Assembly: GCF_902635505.1 (NCBI RefSeq)
Contig: NC_045430.1
Span: forward strand, 276,070,181-276,134,180
Length of the DNA: 64,000 bases
Source: Sarcophilus harrisii
Taxonomy: Eukaryota > Chordata > Mammalia > Dasyuromorphia > Dasyuridae
Direction: 5' to 3'
A model generated the notes under the pieces. It was not told the DNA's origin. It made no database searches and was given only the letters and a program-made list of their open reading frames with translations. Every line of letters starts with the position of its first letter. Position 1 is the first letter of the stretch. This document shows, piece after piece, positions 1-11,254 of this stretch. The translations under genes were made by a program, and so were the position numbers.

Positions 1-317
1 GACAGAACACTTGCTTTGCTTGTAGGCAGCGAATTGTAAATGATCCACGTTGGGCACGGCTCTCACCGGAGACCCCAGGAAGTGTGGGACACAAAAAGTG
101 CAACCAGAAGGAACCTGGGGACCCCTCCCCCAGACAAGGAAACCGAGGCACCTGCAGGACCGGAGCTTGCATCTTCTGACTACTAATGTGTGTGCAGATT
201 GGGCGCTTCAGCCGCGTCTAACCTAAAATAAGCACGATAATCAGCAAACAATTAAATGGTAATGCTTTGCCCTCCTGCCTTAGAATTTGGGAGGTGGGGG
301 ATTCAGATGACGCAGAT
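1..317. other. Left-edge sequence, no feature seen
   Basis: Mixed-composition sequence before the CT-rich run. I see no convincing exon, RNA gene or repeat family. In human the gene on this side of CDCA7L is RAPGEF5, but nothing here resembles a RAPGEF5 exon. Confidence 0.5.
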
Positions 318-412
318 CTCGATCTCAATCTCTCTCTGTCTCTGTCTCTCTGTCTCTGTCTCTCTGTCTCTCTCTCTCTCTCTCTCTGTCTCTGTCTCTC
401 TCTGTCTCTCTC

Positions 413-460
<48 letters not shown>

Positions 461-500
461 TCTGTCTCTGTCTCTCTCTCTGTCTCTCTCTGTCTACTAC
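318..500. repeat. CT-rich simple repeat, (TC)n with TCTG variants
   Basis: About 180 bases made almost wholly of TC dinucleotides broken by TCTG steps. The run passes directly into the minisatellite that starts near 501. Short open frames made of Leu, Ser, Val and Cys codons (or Arg and Glu on the other strand) follow from the composition and are not genes. Confidence 0.95.
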
Positions 501-1740
501 CCCAGAACCCCCCCGGGCGCTCCCATCCCAGAATCCCCCGGGGGCTCCCACCCCAGAACCCCCCGGGCGCTTCCATCCCAGAATCCCCGAGGGCTCCACT
601 TAGAACCCCAGGCACTTCCATCCCAGAATCCCAGGCGTCCCCATCCCAGAACCCCCGAGGGCTCCCACCCCAGAATCCCCAGGCTCCCATCCCAGAATCC
701 CAGGCGCTCCCACCCCAGAACCCGCCCCCGGCCTCCCACCCCAGAACCCCAGGCACTTCCATCCCAGAATCCCGGGGCTCCACCCAGAACCCCAGGCTTC
801 CATCCCAAGAATCCCAGGCGTCCCCATCCCAGAACCCCGAGGCTCCCACCCCAGAATCCCCAGGCTCCCATCCCAGAACCCAGGGCGCTCCCACCCCAGA
901 ACCCCAGGCGCTTCCATCCCAGAATCCCGAGAGCTCCACCCAGAACCCCCGGGCGCTCCCACCCCAGAATCCCCAGGGCGTCCCCATCCCAGAACCCCAG
1001 GCGGGGCGCTCCCGGGCTGGCGCAGCCATCCCAGAATCCCAGGGCTCCCACCCCAGAACCCCAGCACTCCCATCCCAGAACCCCAGCCTTCCATCCCAGA
1101 ATCCCCCGGGGGCTCCCACCCCAGAATCCCCCGGGCGTCCCCATCCCAGAACCCCCGAGGCTCCCATCCCAGAACCCCAGGCGCTTCCATCCCAAGAACC
1201 CCAGGCGCTTCCATCCCAGAACCCCCCGAGGGCTCCCATCCCAGAACCCCAGGCGCTTCCATCCCAGAACCCCGAAGTCTCCCCAGAATCCCAGGCGTCC
1301 CCACCCCAGAATCCCGAGGGCTCCCATCCCAGAACCCCGAGCGTCCCCATCCCAGAACCCCGAGGTCTCCACCCAGAATCCCCAGGCGTCCCCATCCCAG
1401 AACCCCCAGAGTCTCCCACCCCAAGAATCCCTGGGGGCTCCCACCCAGAACCCCAGGGCTCCCACCCCAGAACCCCGGAGTCTCCCACCCAGAATCCCCA
1501 GGCGTCCCCATCCCAGAACCCCCCGGGCGTCCCCATCCCAGAACCCCCCGAGGGCTCCCATCCCAGAACCCCCCGAGGGCTCCCATCCCAGAATCCCCGG
1601 GGCGCTCCCACCCCAGAACCCCCCGGGCGCTCCCATCCCAGAACCCCGCGCTTCCATCCCAGAATCCCCAGGGCTCCCACCCAGAATCCCCAGGCTCCAC
1701 CCAGAATCCCCAGGAGCTCCCATCCCAGAACCCCGCGGGG
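501..1740. repeat. Minisatellite of about 20-23 bp units
   Basis: A 1.24-kb tandem array built around the core CCCATCCCAGAACCCC, with spacers such as GGCGCTT, GAGGGCT and GGCGTC. It holds roughly 55-60 degenerate copies. Unit length and spacer vary, so the array has probably grown by unequal exchange or replication slippage. Because the unit has no stop codon in several frames, long open frames (up to 521 codons) run through it on both strands. I do not read these as coding. The other strand is G-rich. Confidence 0.93.
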
Positions 1741-2600
1741 CGCTCCGGGCCGAGGACGCCAACCGTCCCAGGAATCCCGCCGCAGTTTGGCCGCGCGGCC
1801 GGAGGCCCAGAGCCGGCTTCTACAGGATTTAACAGAAATCACGCCAGCGCCCACGACTTGGGGCTGAGACCTCCAGCGGCCTCCTCCGCCCCGTCTGACG
1901 GAGGGGGAGACTGAGGCTCAGGGAGGCAGGGACTCGCTCCCTTAGGCGCCGCCGGAACCCGGGAGCTTTTGTTTCCCGCGCGGCCCGGGGCCGGCGCGCG
2001 CGCCCGCCCCGGGGAGATGCTCGTGTCAGGGGAAAACCTGCGGCCCCGGGACTTTTCCGTGGAAAACCCGCGGGAGCAGCCCCGGGCGGGCTCCGGCCAA
2101 GAGCTGGGGCCGAGCGTCGGCCTTTCCGAGGCGCTCCAGGAGGTGGCGCTGTTGCAACGACCAAAAGCCCAGCGTTGTCACGGGCAGAGGTTGGGGGCGG
2201 AGGGACTTTCCCCGGAGGAGGAGGACGCACGGAGCCCGCAACTCCCGGTCCGAGAGTCGGGGCCGCTGCGAGACCGCCTGCGCCCCGGACGCGGGGCCTG
2301 CCCCGGGGGACCATCGTTTCCTGCCCCCTCCCCCCGCCCCCGTGGGTGAGAGGGGCCGGCCCTGCCCCCCCCCTACATCCCGGGCCGGGCCCAGGGCCAG
2401 GCGGCCCCCGCTTGGAGGACCCCGAGCACGGGGGGCCCACCCTCTCCGACACGGCCCCGCTGGCTCCGGGCAGCTCTGGTGACCAGAAAGCTTCCGTCCT
2501 TCCCCTCCCGCCTGCGCGTGTCTGCGACTTCCGCCCAAGCTTGGAGATGCTCCTGCCTCGCCCCCCCCCCACGCGGCGCGTCGCGTCCTAGTCCCTTTCC
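1740..2600. promoter_or_regulatory. Orphan intergenic CpG island
   Basis: GC-rich and CpG-dense sequence directly after the minisatellite, including a CGCGCGCGCCCGCCCC stretch near 1,996. No recognisable exon starts here and the nearest gene start is 26 kb away. Two NF-kB-like sites are visible: GGGACTTTTCC at 2,048-2,058 and GGGACTTTCC at 2,202-2,211. It could be a promoter for an unseen transcript, an orphan CpG-island enhancer, or simply GC-rich DNA beside a minisatellite. The open frames on both strands match no family I know. Confidence 0.55.
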
Positions 2601-2637
2601 CAGCCAAACAGCCCTGCCCTTGTCAGACGGTGTCAGA

Positions 2638-2765
2638 CTGGGCTCAGGGAGCTCCGAGTTCAAATCCTGCTCAAACGCTAGCTTCCCACCTGGCTGCCTC
2701 GGGTTCTCGCCCATGGATAAGCTGAGGCCCCGCACTTACAGGCTGGGTGTGAAGATGCAGTGAGA
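2638..2765 (+). repeat. MIR-like SINE relic
   Basis: The stretch shows the MIR pattern: a tRNA-like head with GAGTTCAAATCCTGC, then a loss-of-similarity core and a GGATAAGCTGAGGC tail. It is old and diverged. Confidence 0.5.
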
Positions 2766-3350
2766 TAAGCAGGAGACCCAAACCCAAACCGTGGCTCTTA
2801 TTATTCACCGTCCCTGCATGACGGCGTCTCCATCCGGATACAACCCGACTGGCGCGTTTTCTCCCTGAGATCTGGCCCTGAGAACCTCCCTTAGAGCCTG
2901 TGGGACTAGGGCAGAGGCCCCAGCCTCACCCCTTCCTGTCCTCGGTGCCTGCAACAGAGCAAGGAATCTGCTGCCCTAAAACTCGGGTACACGCTGCCCT
3001 CCTCGCGGAGAGAGAAGGAGGAATTAGGAGGAGAGAAAAATGAGCTCCTTTTCCAGTGGGTCTCTAACACCTCTCTCCTCCTCTACCTGTGAAGCTAGTT
3101 CTTGTTCTTTTTCCCCCTTACTCTAGCCCGAAGGCCGGAGGGTCACTGATCGTGCTCTGTTCCTCTGAGCTTGTGTCACCTGCCCCCCCAAGGCCCTCGC
3201 ATTAGCTGGGATGAGGGTCCCGCAGGGCAAGCTCCCCGAGGCGTCCACCAGAGACCTCCCTCCATCTTGAAACAGATGGACTAAGGACTGCTCTCCAGGT
3301 CCTATCATTCGGCCTTTTCCAAATTATATCCAAATGGAATCTTGTCTATC
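2766..3350. other. Intergenic stretch without recognised features
   Basis: I see no gene, RNA or clear repeat here. The open frame at 3,123-3,308 on the - strand has no similarity I recognise. Confidence 0.4.
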
Positions 3351-3351
3351 C

Positions 3352-3551
3352 CACATCTTTGTTTTTATTTATTTATTCATTCGTTTGTTTGTTTGTTTGT
3401 TTGTTTGTTTGTTTGTTTTCTGAGGCAATTGGGATTAAGTGGTAAGTGCCTGAGGCAAGACTTGAAAGTTTCTCCTGACCAGCACTTCTGACTTCCAGGG
3501 CTGGGGCTCCATCCACGGCACCAACTGGCTGCCCCCACCCCTCCATCTTTG
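3352..3551 (-). repeat. tRNA-related marsupial SINE, minus orientation
   Basis: A diverged antisense copy of the SINE also seen at 23,147 and 59,122. On the + strand it reads from a (GTTT)n tail into CTGAGGCAATTGGGATTAAG and ends near GGCACCAACTGGCTGCCCCC. The flanks CATCTTTGT (3,353-3,361 and 3,543-3,551) look like a target-site duplication. The tail being on the left gives the minus orientation. Confidence 0.75.
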
Positions 3552-3910
3552 TCTACAAGAATAACATGAGAGATTTTGTCAAAGGCTTCCTTGAAAATGG
3601 AAATAAAAAAAAAACCCAACTCTCGAGAGTGTTCCCATAAACTACTTCTCTAATTAACTTGTCAAAAAAAGTTAACGAGGTGGGTTTAACATGAGCTGTT
3701 CCTGACAAACCCAGGCTGAGTCTTCTCTGTGATGGCCGCTTTCCTTTCTAAATACTCACAAAGCGTCCCTTGGATTTGGTCAGGAATTAAAGTCAAATTC
3801 ACTGTCCTCTGCTTTGAAGAATTTACATTCTTCAGAAATTTGGGGTGAAATCTGCCTTTCTCCTTTGTGATGAATCTCTTATTCTTCATGAGCTTTCAAT
3901 GTTCAACGAC
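3552..3910 (-). repeat. CR1/L3-type LINE fragment, antisense
   Basis: On the - strand the first part translates to FKEAFDKISHVIL, which matches the DFxKAFDxVxH block of CR1/L3 reverse transcriptases. The following + strand text (AACTTGTCAAAAAAAGTTAA, then GACAAACCCAGGCTGA) matches my memory of antisense CR1 ORF2 downstream of that block. It is an ancient relic with many interruptions. Confidence 0.65.
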
Positions 3911-4149
3911 TCAAGTTAAGAATAACTCAAAAAGCAGGTCTTGCTGTTCCTTCAGGAAAGTGGGAGAAATACTTCTTTTAGTTGAGGGCTTGAACCCTTT
4001 GAGGATAACAGATGCCATCTGAATGCCCCCCTTACTGTGGCTTCCCAAGCCCCATTAGCCATTCATTGTCTTCCTCGAAACCCAAGAAGACCATCTTGTC
4101 CTTGGAAGGGAAAACGGAGACAATGCAAGTTTGGGAATTCAGCTTTCTT

Positions 4150-4188
<39 letters not shown>

Positions 4189-5399
4189 CTTCCCTAAGAA
4201 GCAGCCAGACCAAGCTTGTTGGCTCTCCTTGGCCATCAGCATTTACTGGTGGCCTTCTGGGCCTTGGGGCTCCTGCCCCGTCTAGGAACCTCACTTAGCT
4301 GCTGCTGTTGACTTCATCCCCCATGGAAGCCATAGAAACAATCCCAGGGCTCTAGAGACGCTCTGTGCTGTCGCATCCTTCCCTTCAGACATCACAGTGA
4401 TTTCTGCTTGTGTCCAGATTTCCTTCTTCTTGACCTCGGCCATACAGACGCCAAGCCGGCCCAGTGATGTTCCTTCTCTCCCCAGTCTTCTTGCCTCTGT
4501 CATGAATTAAGTCTTCGTTGAAGTTTGATATTTTTCCGTGGTAACACATTTTTCTCCTTTTTTCTGCATTTAACCCAATATTACATGGTTTTAATCTTGT
4601 TACTCTGTAATTTGTCAATGAGGTTTTTTAAAATGTCATTTGAAAGGAACAAAAGCTTCTGGAATGAGGAGAGGTTGCCGAATTCTTTGAGGTTTTATTG
4701 GGGAAAAAAGCCCATGTTCTACTCAGCAGAGAGAAGCACAATACAAATACAGCCCCGTTGGCAGAGCCTGGGTCCAGGTAAGTCCCAAGAGGCTCCGAGG
4801 CAAGACATTTACCAACCGTTTACTAAGTCAGAAGCGGAGCCAGAAGGGAAGTGAATGTTGGCCAGCCTAGGCCCCTTCCCCAAATGGAAGAATTCCCTGG
4901 GAGGAACTTACTTATGAAAGAAGGGGGTCTCTGTGGTGAAAAGATTCCAGACTGAACAGGCTGTAGGATGTTCCAGGGGGAGAAGGTTCTGGGCACTGAG
5001 GGAAGTCCCAGGGTGAGAGACAAAGTCTAGAAATTCAGAAGCAGATCCACAAAGGAATAACATCCCAGGGTCCCAGGTGTGGAGCAGGCAGGAGTCTCAG
5101 GGACCGTCAAGTCCAACAAGTTCATTTTTCAGAAGAGGAAACTAAGGTCCCCAGTGGTTCCCTGATTTTCTGGACCTGGTCACCCAAGAGCTGAGTTTCA
5201 GGGTGCCATTTGGACCCAGTTCCTCTGACTGCAGAGATTTGCCCTTTTCCTTTCTACCCTGATGCTTCATCCTCAGTTGGGCTGCAAGCGGGACCGATAT
5301 TTTAGCCTTAGCAACTCCTACAGGACTCAGGCGAAGAAGGCTGGCTAGCTGTGTTAGCAGAGGGAGTCCTCGCACTGATGAAATTCAAGATCTTTGAAA
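3911..5399. other. Intergenic stretch, no gene seen
   Basis: It contains a pure ATC trinucleotide run (about 4,151-4,185). The rest may include more old LINE sequence, but I cannot assign it. No exon-like block with splice sites and family similarity is visible. Confidence 0.4.
4149..4185. repeat. (ATC)n microsatellite
   Basis: About 12 uninterrupted ATC units. The Ile or Ser runs in nearby open frames come from it. Confidence 0.9.
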
Positions 5400-6060
5400 T
5401 ATTAACCTATTAAAAAGAGTATTTTCCTTAGTCTTCTGGCCTGCTCACTCTTCCAGATAAATTTCACCATCATCTTGTAAAGGTCCATGAAATAGCCTGT
5501 GGGGAACTTTAATTGGTACAACATGAAATCCCTCTCTATAAATTTAGAGAATGTTATCATTTGGCTTATATTTAGTTTTCAGAGCCCAGACAAGGTCTGT
5601 CTCTCCATTTATTCATTCATGGTTGCCTTTATTTCTTCCATTAAGATTTAATCATTTTCTTTGAATAAATCTCTTGGGTCCTGGATTAAATTAATACCCA
5701 AGTGTTGGATGTTGTTGCTGCTAATTTGCCCGGGATATCATTTCACTCTTTCTTTTTGCCGAATGTCACCAACACCCAACAGTTCCATCGATTTCTCTCC
5801 CAGCCGGCAACTCTGCTGACCTCATTGATTGCTGCTAGTAAATTTTGTCTGGTTGATTTTCTTAGAACTTCTAAGTATACAATTATGTCACCTGCAAAAA
5901 TTGAGATTTTTATGTCTTTTCCCATATTTATGCCTTTTATTTATTCTTGGTGGTGATTTCTTGTCACGATTTCTAGTATTATATTAAAGAGGGCCTAGCA
6001 GCAAGGAGCCTGCTTGTCTCGTTCCTGTTTCCAAGGGGCATGATTTTGTCTGCCCCCATT
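5400..6060 (-). repeat. L1 ORF2 fragment (reverse transcriptase), antisense
   Basis: The - strand at 5,743-5,925 reads IFAGDIIVYLE followed by QNLLAAINEVSRVAGW. This matches the L1 reverse-transcriptase block around the catalytic FADD box (FADDMIVYLE, then a helix of the QNLLKLISNFSKVSGY type). The second motif residue here is Gly, not Asp, so the copy is catalytically dead. The + strand text toward 6,057 also follows the antisense L1 pattern. It is an old copy, truncated at both ends. Confidence 0.72.
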
Positions 6061-6225
6061 TGAATCTTGGGATGAAAGATCAAGGACTGGATCACTGGAT
6101 CACCAGGTCCAACCCTGTCCTTCAACAGGTGAGTAACCAGAGCTCAGAGAGGTTTAAATGGCTGGCTCATGATCACCAGCATTTGGGATAATCACTCATT
6201 TTTATTATAAATTATGTTATTATAA
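6061..6225. other. Possible MIR-like relic
   Basis: Phrases such as CAGGTGAGTAACCAGAGCTC and CTCATGATCACCAGCATTTG weakly recall MIR tail sequence. Nothing else is recognised. Confidence 0.3.
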
Positions 6226-6229
6226 ATCA

Positions 6230-6690
6230 CAAATTTTGTTAAGCCCCAACTGTACAGGAGGCATCGTATCATCATCATCAGTAAGCACCGATGACACAAA
6301 AAGAGGCCCTCAAGGAGCTTACAATCTAAGGGACAAGATAGCACTCAAACAAACGTACACCAAAAGAGCATCTACAGGATAAATAGGAAATCATGAATAG
6401 GGCGGAGGCTGTGGAATTAAGAGGGACTGGGAAAGCTTCCTGTGGAAGGGAGGTTGTTACCTGGGGCTTAAAGGAAGCCCAGGAGTGGGGAAGTGAGCGG
6501 GTTTCAGGTGAGGAGGCAACTGAGAGTCGTGACAGGGAAGCTGGGACTCTGGATAGAAGAGTAGGGGTCCCAGAACATTTGAGGCATCTCCCCGGGGCTG
6601 AGGCACATGAAGGACTCAGTAGGATGTACGCTAATGAGACAGAAAACCATAAAAGTCGGTCTGGATAAGGAGACTGCATCAGAGGAGGAA
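6230..6690 (+). repeat. MAR1-like core-SINE relic
   Basis: It reads as the common marsupial pattern: GCCCTCAAGGAGCTTACAAT, CAGGATAAATAGGAAATC, GGGAAAGCTTCCTGTGGAAG, then GGCTTAAAGGAAGCCC. Other copies lie at 10,660, 24,260 and 48,340. The open frames inside are not genes. Confidence 0.7.
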
Positions 6691-9015
6691 AAAGTAAATA
6701 AGTGCAGGGTTGAAATCAGCCCATCACATCTGGCCCCAGGGCATTCATTGAGTGATTACCAACTTTAAGGAATCAAATCAGGTGTGAACAAGACCCATCC
6801 AATCCATCAAAGACCAGCCTAGATTCAGGCAGGCCCGAGGTTGGACTGAAGTAATGTTGACAGAGAATGTTCGTTCCACGTTGGTCAAAAAAACCTATTC
6901 ACACCCTGTGGGGCCTCCATAAAATGGAGCAGAACCATCTCAGCTACAGGATCTGAGCCAACAAGAAAAGAGAGCCCCCCTCCCCCTCCCAGGAGGGGGT
7001 ACTGGTCTGGTTTCTTTCTGATGGGAGGCCGGTGGGGCAGGGGAGAAGAGCAGACCCCCGGGCCTCCTATCATGAACTTTAGAGGATTTTCCATCTGCTC
7101 CTGAGCATGAGAGCAGGCCAGTACCCCGACATTTAGGGGAGATCTGAGGACTGGCTGGATTCCAATTCAGGATCTACAGAGGGTCTGGAGAGAAGCTACT
7201 CCACGAGTACCCCAGGAAGGGGAGACGACACTTGGAGCAGCCACCAACTGTGAGTCACCCTTTGTCACGTCTGTTCTCTAACGCTGAGCCCGCTTTGCCT
7301 TGGACTCCATATGTACTGAATGTGGAAGTGCGTCATCCCCCCTCCCAAAATCTTGTATTATCATTGTTATTATTATTATTATTTGGAGGGAAGATACTAC
7401 CAGCTGGGGGATTGCCAGTTTGGGTCAGGGAATATGTGGGAGGGAATAATGAGTAATTATGGGGGAAATAGACTAGAACAGGGTTACAAAGATATTCAAC
7501 AACAAACAGAAATTATATTGGATCCTTGAAGTAATAGGGCCTCATTGGAGCTTTTAGAACAGGAGAGGACGTGGCCAGCTCTGTTCTGCAGGAAGGTGGT
7601 TCTGGCACCTTCTGGGAGGATAGATCGATCCAAAAAAGGAGGGCCCTCAAAGTAGGGAGACCAGTGAGGAGGCAATCACAGGATTCCTGGTGATCCTGGG
7701 GAGGCCAGGGGAGCCCAAATCTGCAGTGCGAGCGGAGAGAAGGGGGCAGAGGCAAAAGGTGTGGAGAGAGAAATGAGAGATTTGCCAGTTCACTGGTTAT
7801 TTGGGATGTACAGGAGTTTGGCTGATTTTCTTATGTAAACTAACATGCTACACAGATGGCGGTTATTATTGTCATTGTTTATGGTATCACAGTGTATGTG
7901 TGTGTTGGGGGGGGATTAATCGCCAAGGGCAAGAGTCTTAAATATGGGGTCAGAGATATGGTTAAGGAATAATATGTATATATAATATTATATAATACTT
8001 AAGTAATAAACTTGAACTTTAGGCAGGATTCACGTACAATGTTCAAAGCAGGGGGCTGTGAGAACCAGTGAAACTGACTTCGATGAATAACCATAAATTT
8101 TAAATGGCCTTCCTCTGCTAATTTTGCAAATTGAAAAGAGAAACGGGTAATATTGGCCAAAATCCTCTAAATATTGATTTGATTTTCTTGGCATTGATTA
8201 AATAGTGTGTAAGTAATTGTATTAATTAATTAAGAGCAATAAATGCATAAGTATTCATTGATTACTAAATAACCAGAGCTTTCCATTCAATGCAGTTGCC
8301 ACAATCTAGCTAGTAGATATTTATCTTGAGGAACTCATTTGAGAACTGGGCTCCCTGACCATAGGCTATTTCCTGTCTCTTGACCATTGGATGCTTATCT
8401 GTCTCTAGCTCTGTCTCTTTGCATCTGCTGTATTTCTTTGTATCTCTGTGTTGCTCTCTCCTCACCTTCCCGGCTCCCATCAGCACTTGGTTTTGTTAAG
8501 GGATAAGTGTGTTCTTGACGCTCATCATCATAGAAGCTGAGCACCGAGCCCAGACTTTGACCTTGTTGGTCATGTTGGAGGTCAGACACAAGCTACGGGA
8601 CCTGGCCAGTACTAGATGAAGGTCTCAGCAATGCTTACTGGGAATATCCATAAGTCACTTCTGGCCATTCTACAGATGCAATGACAATAAATCAACAAGC
8701 GTTTGGTAAACAATTACTTTGTGCCAAGTACTAGTGGTCGCAAGAGAGCCACAAGAGTATCAGCCTTCAGGGAGCTTCCATTCTAAAGGAGGCAGCAGCA
8801 TGTTCCTAAAGGCTCTAGCTGGGGTCATAAATACATTCCTAGAGGAGCCACATTGTACCTACTGGCCTGAGGACAGATGGCACAGGCTCACTTTAAGGTA
8901 CGCCCACTTAAGTTGGGAAGCCTCAAATAAAGCCTAAAAGGCCAGCCAAGCAACAGAATAAACAGCTAATCATCAGAGGGGCAGTGTTGGTATCAGAGCT
9001 CCAAATTGGACAGTA
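6691..9015. other. Intergenic stretch with minor repeats
   Basis: No gene is seen. It holds a short (TTA)n run (7,357-7,383), AT-rich stretches near 7,970 and 8,200, and a weak MAR1-like piece at 8,695-8,790 (TTTGTGCCAAGTACTAG, CTTCAGGGAGCTTCCATTCT). Confidence 0.45.
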
Positions 9016-9280
9016 ACTATCTTCCATTCCTTCCATCTAGCTTTTATCCTGGAAGCTCCCCACACCAGAAGTATACTTCCTCAGAATCTTTATTTTCCCT
9101 TAAAGCACAGCTTAGGGGCTGCTCCTCCTTCTGGGGGCTGCTCTTGATCACTCCCTCTTTGGCAATCTGTTAGAATACTAACATTAATAGTCTACATCAA
9201 GTCTTTCCCAATTCTCCCCAGTTCCTGGTGCCTTTTGCTGCAAATTATTTTGTATTTTTTTTTGGTGGAGACTGGTGTGT

Positions 9281-9325
<45 letters not shown>

Positions 9326-9570
9326 CTCCTATGGCCAATCTGTAATTCTCCTGAGGGTATGAACTGTTTCACCTTTGTCTTCCTCACATGCATCAGTGGC
9401 ACCGTAGTCTCCTAGTAAAGGTTTGTTGGTTGGTTGATTGATTATTTATTTGTACATTGGTTGTATCTCCCCAGCATAATGTAAGCTCCTAGAAGGCTTG
9501 CATGATTCATTGATATCTTTGTATCCTAGTAGCGAGAACTGTGCTTAATAAATGTGGGTTGAATCACTCC
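9016..9570 (+). repeat. L2-type LINE 3' end, interrupted by an (AT)n run
   Basis: The right part has the typical L2 3' end (ATGTAAGCTCCTAGAAGG, then GTGCTTAATAAATGTGGGTT). The left part (TTCCTCAGAATCTTT, then GGGCTGCTCCTCC) fits the upstream 3' untranslated region. A perfect (AT)n microsatellite (9,285-9,322) has grown inside it. Confidence 0.65.
9285..9322. repeat. (AT)n microsatellite
   Basis: About 19 uninterrupted AT units, inside an L2 relic. Confidence 0.95.
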
Positions 9571-10169
9571 AATCTTGGAAGGATCATTGATTTAGAACCA
9601 GAGGATTGTTGAATTCTGGAATAGAAGGAAAGGAATATAATTCGCTTTGGGAAAAAAATTCTTCATGGAAAAATAATCTTTCAAAACATGGAAGGGGGGA
9701 AAGAGAAACAATAACAGGGAGGGAAAAGGAGGAGGAGAGATGGAGAGGGAGGGAGTGAGAAAGGAAGAGAAGGAGAGAGAAAGGGAAGAGAGAACAAGTC
9801 CATCCTGAAAAAGTAGCAATGCCTTATGGAAAATTTTACAAATAGTTATTCTAAAATAATTCCCCTCACATCTCATTGTAGTTTGGACCATTACATTTTT
9901 GAGGTGGGGAGAGAAAGGGGGGAAAAAAAGAAAGGGATAAAGGGATGAGAGGAGAGGAGAGTAAAGGAAAGAAGAATATGTGTGACCCAGCCCGGCACAG
10001 AATTTGAGTGTTTGTGAATATGAGAGTGTGTGTTTGACTCCAACAAGTGAATTCTAAAGAAATTCTTCACTAGGTAGGCTTGAGAGTGACACATTTCTCA
10101 GCCATTAAGTCATAAAGGTAAAGTAAGTCATAAAGGAATCGAAATCTGCTTTGCCCACATTGGTGGGCA
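9571..10169. other. Purine-rich intergenic stretch
   Basis: The sequence from 9,685 to 9,980 is dominated by GGA, GAGA and GGGAAA on the + strand. Open frames rich in Ser, Leu, Phe and Pro on the - strand follow from this bias. No gene is seen. Confidence 0.6.
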
Positions 10170-10512
10170 AAAGAGGACTTTAGTGAAAGAAGGCAACTGG
10201 GGCACATCCAGGCTCTGTTAGGCTTTAGCAGTTTCCAAAGCCCCAAGTTTGGTGTTTGCTTAGAATTGGATTTGGACAAACCCAGAGAAATCAGAGCATT
10301 GCTCTACTCCCATTGCTGCTGGAGCACGTGGGCAGCTGACATTGGATAGAGGTTCCAGCTCTTAAGTTTGGGTGCACAAGAATAAGAGGATGTCATGGGA
10401 CCTTAGCTTTTGAGCTAAAAGGGGTTACAAAAGGCCAACTGGTGCAATCCCCTCCTATCATATGTTGTCCAAAAAGGAAATATCAGAGGCATAATTTGAA
10501 CACAAATCCTCA
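10170..10512 (+). repeat. Left arm of a large inverted repeat
   Basis: This 340-base stretch recurs in reverse complement at 11,255-11,573. Paired blocks include AAGAGGACTTT, GGCACATCCAGGCTCTGTTA, TAGAATTGGATTTGGACA, CAGAGCATTGCTC and ATAATTTGAACACA. Either one unit was copied and inverted, or two members of one interspersed family lie head to head. I do not recognise the family. Confidence 0.85.
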
Positions 10513-10654
10513 TGTTTGTTGTACAGTCTCACACTGATTCTGATGTCATGAGGTCATCTATAACTCCAAGATTCTGGAATACTTTGATCCAACACTTGGT
10601 TCAAATTTCGTCCGTCCATCCATCTATCCCTTAGTTAAATATTAACTAGATAAG

Positions 10655-10990
10655 GATTAGAAAAAATACATTTACTAAGTGTTTATTCTGTGCCAGACAC
10701 TGTGGAAACAGAAACAAGATAGTCCCCATTCTCAGGGAGCTTATCTTCCAATAGATGAATATAAAGCTTGAAGGGAAGCTGCAAAACAGGGAAATGGGGG
10801 TGAGGGAGGGGAGGTCACGCATTTGAGGGGCCAGGAAGCTGAGGTAGGCATGAAACAGGCCCAAGAGTGAGCTGGAGGTGAAGGCAGCATCCTGGCTGGG
10901 CGTTTTCATGCCTGATGTGGCTCTTTTAGCTAGGGACTTCCTCATTAATCAGGGACTACATCAGGAGCTGGGGAGAGAGACACAAGCAAG
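10655..10990 (+). repeat. MAR1-like core-SINE relic
   Basis: AAGTGTTTATTCTGTGCCAG, then CCCCATTCTCAGGGAGCTTA, is the MAR1/MIR-like pattern. It lies in the spacer between the arms of the inverted repeat. Confidence 0.55.
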
Positions 10991-11254
10991 AGGCACTTCC
11001 CACAGGAAGTCTCCATTCCTTTGGGGAAATAATCATGTACCCACATAAAGAAATATAAAATATATTCAAATGAAATGCGATATAAAAAGCAATTTGAGGG
11101 TAGCAGAGACAGTATTAGTAAGAGGATATATTTAATCTATTGTGTAATTTGAAATAGAACTTAATTTATTTTGTCTTCATCATGTGCTCTCATCCTAACA
11201 TTTTATTTGCCAATTTTTATTTTTGTGTGTGTGCCCTTCTCCCATAGAACTAAC

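Noticed and set aside
501-1740. CRISPR-like array
   Set aside because: Units are short, degenerate and directly joined without unique spacers, and the DNA is vertebrate.
267-1854. Open frames of 366-521 codons on both strands
   Set aside because: They are translations of a CT run and a minisatellite that lacks stops in many frames. No domain, splice logic or start context supports a protein.
1829-2763. Open frames of up to 247 codons in the orphan CpG island
   Set aside because: GC-rich DNA has few stop codons. No family similarity is seen and both strands are equally open.
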